A stretch of 8,107 nt of DNA from Rickettsiales bacterium (GTDB lineage: Bacteria; Pseudomonadota; Alphaproteobacteria; Rs-D84). The stretch lies in the NCBI GenBank assembly GCA_031263295.1, contig JAISGC010000007.1, positions 1-8,107 of the forward strand, read 5' to 3'. How positions within the stretch are numbered: position 1 is the stretch's first letter; each line of letters begins with the position of its first letter. Below, piece by piece: positions 5,428 to 8,107 of this stretch. A program made the position numbers and the translations under genes. Below the pieces are notes generated by a model. That model was given only the letters and a program-made list of their open reading frames with translations. It was not told the origin of the DNA and did not search any database.

Positions 5428-5455
5428 CGATATTAAAACTCCGGCGGGCAGTTGT

Positions 5456-5537
5456 TTTTTTAACGACTAGTGACTAGTGGTGTGCCCGCCGTCGCGCCGC
5501 CATTAGTCGTTAGGCGTTAGTCACTAGTCGTTAAAAA
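5456..5537. repeat. Hairpin built from TAACGAC/TAGTGAC units (copy 2)
   Basis: TAACGACTAGTGACTA at 5461-5476 and its exact reverse complement at 5518-5533 flank a GC-rich loop; adjacent T and A runs extend the stem. The arm sequence is the same as in the hairpin after clpP at 4281-4346. It follows the first AKFC gene and begins the second module. Confidence 0.85.
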
Positions 5538-5541
5538 GCCC

Positions 5542-5570
5542 TTTACAAAAAAATGCATAACATCTATAAT
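5542..5570 (+). promoter_or_regulatory. Promoter of structured RNA 2
   Basis: TTTACA at 5542-5547, a 17-nt spacer and TATAAT at 5565-5570. The spacer length and the distance to the conserved GGAACCAAG match the promoter at 4418-4446. Confidence 0.75.
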
Positions 5571-5575
5571 GAAAA

Positions 5576-5712
5576 GGAACCAAGTTGGGAAACTTGGCCG
5601 GGGCCGTAAGAAGCCCATATCAAAGCGGCGCGTCATTTTCGCGTCGTAATCCGCGCATAAAAAAACGCCTGATTAAAAGAATTAGGCGACCGCGGCGAGT
5701 GCCGCCTTTTTT
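5576..5712 (+). ncRNA. Structured RNA 2 (small RNA or 5' leader), unassigned family
   Basis: About 137 nt, the second copy of the RNA at 4453-4563. Stems: P1 CCAAGT/ACTTGG (5580-5585 with 5592-5597), P2 GGGC/GCCC (5601-5604 with 5613-5616), P3 CGGCGCG/CGCGTCG (5626-5632 with 5640-5646), the shared ATCCGCGCAT (5649-5658), an additional hairpin CGCCT/AGGCG (5666-5670 with 5684-5688) absent from copy 1, and a terminator. P2 and P3 pair with different bases from copy 1, which suggests selection on structure. An open frame running through this region is unlikely to be a protein because copy 1 does not preserve it. Confidence 0.6.
5692..5712 (+). terminator. Intrinsic terminator of structured RNA 2
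   Basis: Hairpin GCGGC-GAGT-GCCGC at 5692-5705 followed by C and six T residues (5707-5712). Confidence 0.7.
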
Positions 5713-5730
5713 ATGCCCTAACCCTGCTAT

Positions 5731-5799
5731 GGTCGGGGGGCCGTCACGAGCAATCTTGGCGGGATCATTCTTTGATATGATTTCTTAACCCACCCGGCC
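5731..5799 (+). ncRNA. Predicted three-way-junction RNA element, copy 2
   Basis: Closing stem GGTCGGG/CCCGGCC (5731-5737 with 5793-5799), a hairpin CCGTCA/TGGCGG (5741-5746 with 5757-5762) with CGAGCAATC in its loop, and a hairpin ATCAT/ATGAT (5764-5768 with 5777-5781). Compared with copy 1, the closing-stem pairs G-T and T-A become G-C and T-G, so pairing is kept while the 3' strand changes. It begins 18 nt after the T run of the terminator of structured RNA 2. Confidence 0.45.
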
Positions 5800-5820
5800 T
5801 TTTACAGATTTCCCGACGAA

Positions 5821-6006
5821 GCTGTGCCTGACGCGCGGTGTTCCCCTCCTTTGGAGGGGTGGCATTTTTCGCGGGGGTCATCGACCCCAGCGAAAAATGA
5901 CGGGGTGGTGGCGAAGAACGGCAGTGCTTGTTACAAGCACCACCCCGCCGCCTTCGGGCGGCAGTGCGTGTCCAAAGGAGGGGAACGCCCGCTGAAAGGC
6001 ATTGCG
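5821..6006. repeat. MITE-like element of the CCCCTCCTTTGGAGGGG family
   Basis: The left end, with GTTCCCCTCCTTTGG at 5840-5854, and the right end, with CCAAAGGAGGGGAAC at 5972-5986, are inverted copies; similarity to other copies extends to about 6006. Inside are a CATTTTTCGC/GCGAAAAATG stem around GGGGTC/GACCCC, a GTGCTTG-TTA-CAAGCAC hairpin within GGTGGTG/CACCACC, and CCGCC-TTC-GGGCGG. Related ends lie at 1-27 and 7775-7860. No coding content. It sits in the leader of the second AKFC gene, between the three-way-junction element and the ribosome binding site. Confidence 0.8.
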
Positions 6007-6033
6007 TAAAAAACAAAAACAGGGAGAAAACTC

Positions 6034-6372
6034 ATGAAAAAATTATTTATTTTGCTCGCGCTCGCAGCGTCGGCGGCGCCGGCCGCGAAGTTTTGCAAAA
6101 TCAGCGTTGAGACAAGCGGCTATGCCTCTTCCGTCAACGAAGACGGCCTCAGCGGAAATTTCGGCCTCTCGCCAAACAGCTTTATCGGCGGAACTTGGCG
6201 GTATGTCCCGGGCGGCGACCAATGTTATTGCAAGATTACAAACCGCGGATCGGGAAATGAAGTAAGGTTGGGCAATAAGATTTCGGGCGACTACGCCATC
6301 TGCGGCAGTATGTGCGCCTTGGTGCTCTACGCGGGCAGCAACCGCAACATTTGGGAGGATATGTTGAGGTAG
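6034..6372 (+). CDS. Small secreted cysteine protein (AKFC family member 2)
   Basis: 112 residues; no known family recognised. A short standard signal peptide (MKKLFILLALAASAAPA) is predicted to be cleaved after A17, leaving a mature chain of about 95 residues that starts AKFC. It has five mature cysteines: C21, C64-Y-C66 and C90-GSM-C94-A. The AKFC start, CxC pair and Cx3CA motif are shared with the protein at 4867. The odd cysteine count leaves one possibly free or available for an intermolecular bond or cofactor. The ribosome binding site GGGAG at 6022-6026 is 7 nt before the ATG, in a leader (GCGTAA followed by an A-rich stretch and GGGAGAAAAC) that closely matches the one before 4867. 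As with that gene, no promoter is visible close to the start; the nearest is at 5542-5570, ahead of structured RNA 2. The function is unknown. Confidence 0.75.
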   Translation: MKKLFILLALAASAAPAAKFCKISVETSGYASSVNEDGLSGNFGLSPNSFIGGTWRYVPGGDQCYCKITNRGSGNEVRLGNKISGDYAICGSMCALVLYAGSNRNIWEDMLR

Positions 6373-6461
6373 TTAGGACTAGGACTAGATGGAGCTTGTT
6401 GTTGCGCTGCGGCGTTATAACGAGCTCTCCCTAGTCCTAGTCCTAATCCTAGTCCTTCCCT
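6373..6461. repeat. Palindrome built from TAGGAC units after the second AKFC gene
   Basis: TTAGGACTAGGACTAG at 6373-6388 and its exact reverse complement at 6431-6446 form a 16-bp stem; an inner GGAGCT/AGCTC stem lies within the loop, and further CCTAGTCC copies follow to about 6458. It resembles the 7-mer palindromes at 4281 and 5456 in position and plan but uses a 6-nt unit. It begins directly after the stop codon. Confidence 0.8.
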
Positions 6462-6464
6462 AAC

Positions 6465-6492
6465 TTGAACCCGCGTTTTTTTATGATATAAT
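6465..6492 (+). promoter_or_regulatory. clpX promoter
   Basis: TTGAAC at 6465-6470, a 16-nt spacer and TATAAT at 6487-6492. The ribosome binding site GGAG at 6509-6512 is 5 nt before the ATG at 6518. The same architecture as the clpP promoter suggests both are housekeeping-type and could be co-regulated at a basal level without being in one operon. Confidence 0.8.
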
Positions 6493-6517
6493 CCCCATTG
6501 AAAAACACGGAGTCGAA

Positions 6518-7774
6518 ATGGACGACAACAAGATTATTTCCGAAACGCCGGTCGCGGATTTTTGTTCGTTCTGCGGCAAGCAGATGCACGAGGTCAAGCG
6601 CCTGGTGTCGGGCCAATCGGTCTGCATCTGCGACGAGTGCATCGAGCTTTGCAACGATATGCTGAACGACGAGAAGAAGGACTTGGTCATCAAGGACGCG
6701 ACCAACCTTCCGACGCCGAAGAAGATTTACAAGGCGCTGGACGAATACATCGTCGGCCAAGAGGCCGCGAAAAAGACGCTCTCGGTCGCGGTCTACAATC
6801 ATTATAAAAGACACGGCGCGGGCTTGCAGGGCGATGTCGAGATTCAGAAATCAAACATACTTCTAATCGGGCCGACGGGAACGGGAAAGACTTTGTTCGC
6901 GCAGACCTTGGCGCGGATGCTGAATGTTCCGTTCGCGATTGCGGACGCGACGACGCTGACCGAGGCGGGCTATGTCGGGGAAGATGTCGAAAATATTCTG
7001 ACGCGGCTTGTGCAGAACGCGGACTTTGACACCGCGCGCGCCGAGAAGGGGATTATTTACATCGACGAGATTGATAAAATCTCGCGCAAGTCCGAGAATC
7101 CGTCCTTGACGCGCGATGTCTCGGGCGAGGGCGTGCAGCAGGCGCTCTTGAAACTTATCGAGGGCACCAAGGCCGAGGTCTCGCCAAAGGGCGGCCGCAA
7201 GCATCCGCAAGAGGGAACAATGCAGGTCGACACGACCGGCATTCTGTTTATCTGCGGCGGCGCGTTCGAGGGCCTCTCGAAAATAATCGCGAACCGGAAA
7301 TCCGAGCGCGCGGCGATAGGCTTTACGGCAAATGTGCAGAGCAGGGAAGAGCGCAATTCCAACGCCAATTATGCGGATGTCGAGCCCGAGGACTTGGTCA
7401 AGTTCGGAATCATCCCGGAGCTTATCGGGCGCCTGCCGGTTATATCATCCTTGGAGCCGCTGGACGAGGCCGCATTGCTGAAAATACTGACCGAGCCGAA
7501 GAACGCGATTGTCAAGCAATATCAGGCATTGTTCGAGATGGAGGGCATCAAACTCACCATCAAGGACGACGCGATGAAGGAAATCGCGGGGCTGGCGTTA
7601 AAGCGCAAAACCGGCGCGCGCGGCCTGCGGTCCATACTCGAAAAGATTCTGCTCGCGCCGATGTTCGACGCGCCCGACGCCGAGAATCTCTCCGAGGTCA
7701 TAATCGACGCGGCGGTCGTTCGCGGCGACAAGCCAGCAATCCAAGTCTTCGCCGAAAAGCAAAAAGCGGCGTAG
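6518..7774 (+). CDS. clpX: ATP-dependent Clp protease ATP-binding subunit ClpX
   Basis: 418 residues, full length for ClpX. This hexameric AAA+ unfoldase recognises tagged or adaptor-delivered substrates and threads them into ClpP. The N-terminal zinc-binding domain has C16, C19, C38 and C41. The AAA+ domain follows: Walker A GPTGTGKT at 118-125, pore loop GYVG at 151-154, Walker B IIYIDEID with D183 and E184, RKH loop at 227-229, the ClpP-docking IGF loop at 267-269, arginine finger R305 in LIGRLPV, and sensor 2 in TGARGLR (R368). All key residues are present, so a working ClpXP with the upstream ClpP is expected. The gene has its own promoter. It lies about 2.2 kb after clpP, separated by the two RNA/secreted-protein modules, whereas in many bacteria clpX directly follows clpP. 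Confidence 0.98.
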   Translation: MDDNKIISETPVADFCSFCGKQMHEVKRLVSGQSVCICDECIELCNDMLNDEKKDLVIKDATNLPTPKKIYKALDEYIVGQEAAKKTLSVAVYNHYKRHGAGLQGDVEIQKSNILLIGPTGTGKTLFAQTLARMLNVPFAIADATTLTEAGYVGEDVENILTRLVQNADFDTARAEKGIIYIDEIDKISRKSENPSLTRDVSGEGVQQALLKLIEGTKAEVSPKGGRKHPQEGTMQVDTTGILFICGGAFEGLSKIIANRKSERAAIGFTANVQSREERNSNANYADVEPEDLVKFGIIPELIGRLPVISSLEPLDEAALLKILTEPKNAIVKQYQALFEMEGIKLTIKDDAMKEIAGLALKRKTGARGLRSILEKILLAPMFDAPDAENLSEVIIDAAVVRGDKPAIQVFAEKQKAA

Positions 7775-8107
7775 GCGATGCCTTCCAACGGGTGTTCCCC
7801 TCCTTTGGAGGGGTGCCCCGCGAAGGGTCGCAGACCCGGAGCGGGGCGGGGTGGTGATTCACATTTGCACTGCCAAAACCAAAACAAACGATTGTGAAAC
7901 AATCGTTTGTCATTCCCGCGAAAGCGGGAATAGGGTTCTAAACCTTACATTCAGACACTACTTGTTTTCACAATTATCTTTGTATGTGAAACAAGTTTGC
8001 TGTTATAAGGTTAAAAGCCCCATTCCCGCCTGCGCGGGAATGACAAAAGTTTTTTACAAAAACTTTTGTTTTGGTTTTAGTCAATTCCCGCTTTCAGCAC
8101 CACCCCG
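7775..8107. repeat. MITE-like element after clpX, interrupted and running off the window
   Basis: It begins at the base after the clpX stop with GCGATGCCTTCCAACGGGTG, matching the reverse complement of the far end of the 5821-6006 element. It continues with the CCCCTCC-TTT-GGAGGGG hairpin, a GGGTC/GACCC stem and GGGGTGGTG. The matching CACCACCCCG arm appears only at 8098-8107. The sequence between is mostly the inserted composite palindrome at 7875-8078. The right end lies beyond the window. No gene is visible in this 333-nt stretch. Confidence 0.75.
7875..8078. repeat. Composite palindromic repeat, copy B, nested in a MITE
   Basis: Outer inverted ends AAAACCAAAACAAA (7875-7888) and its complement at 8065-8078. 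Then hairpin ACAAACGATTG/CAATCGTTTGT (7884-7910), palindrome ATTCCCGCGAAAGCGGGAAT (7912-7931), core (7932-8021), palindrome ATTCCCGCCTGCGCGGGAAT (8022-8041), and hairpin ACAAAAGTTTTT/AAAAACTTTTGT (8043-8069). The outer hairpins match copy A (3439-3622) in the same order, but the core matches its reverse complement: ACAAAGATAATTGT in A reads ACAATTATCTTTGT in B. Confidence 0.85.

Noticed and set aside
5585..5788. A 67-residue open frame across structured RNA 2
   Set aside because: It covers the RNA and its terminator; conservation with copy 1 follows RNA structure, not reading frame.

Overview
The window reads as a piece of an uncultured, probably host-associated alphaproteobacterium. This placement is an inference: the Lon, ClpP and ClpX proteins look alphaproteobacterial, but no rRNA or other firm marker is present. 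Coding DNA is GC-rich, while promoters are AT-rich with a near-perfect TATAAT box. The gaps between genes are packed with palindromic and MITE-like repeats. All supported genes lie on the + strand.

Layout. (1) 1-164: the end of a dispersed repeat, then a TATAAT box only 7 nt before a start codon. (2) 165-1307: a secreted protein with 18 cysteines. (3) 1308-1631: a 180-bp MITE-like element and the lon promoter. (4) 1632-3428: a Lon-type AAA+ protein with an intact ATPase but no protease domain. (5) 3439-3622: a composite palindromic repeat (copy A), then the clpP promoter. (6) 3692-4273: clpP with a complete catalytic triad. (7) 4281-6372: two similar modules in tandem. Each has a long hairpin built on TAACGAC/TAGTGAC units, a promoter, a terminator-ended structured RNA of about 110-140 nt, a second predicted three-way-junction RNA of about 70 nt, and a small secreted protein whose mature form starts AKFC. 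(8) 6518-7774: clpX. (9) 7775-8107: a MITE-like repeat with copy B of the composite palindrome inserted in it.

How the genes fit together. ClpX (unfoldase with zinc finger and IGF loop) and ClpP (serine peptidase) form the ClpXP protease. Alphaproteobacteria commonly carry clpP-clpX-lon in that order. Here lon comes first, clpP and clpX are about 2.2 kb apart with separate promoters, and Lon has kept only its N-terminal and AAA+ parts. The insertion between clpP and clpX is the duplicated RNA/secreted-protein module. It is the best candidate for an undescribed system: the two copies keep the predicted RNA 5' ends, stems and loop sequences although much of the sequence between them has changed.

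Only lon, clpP and clpX have recognised names. Functions of the three secreted proteins and of the RNAs are unknown. No tRNA, rRNA, CRISPR array, transposase or phage gene is visible.
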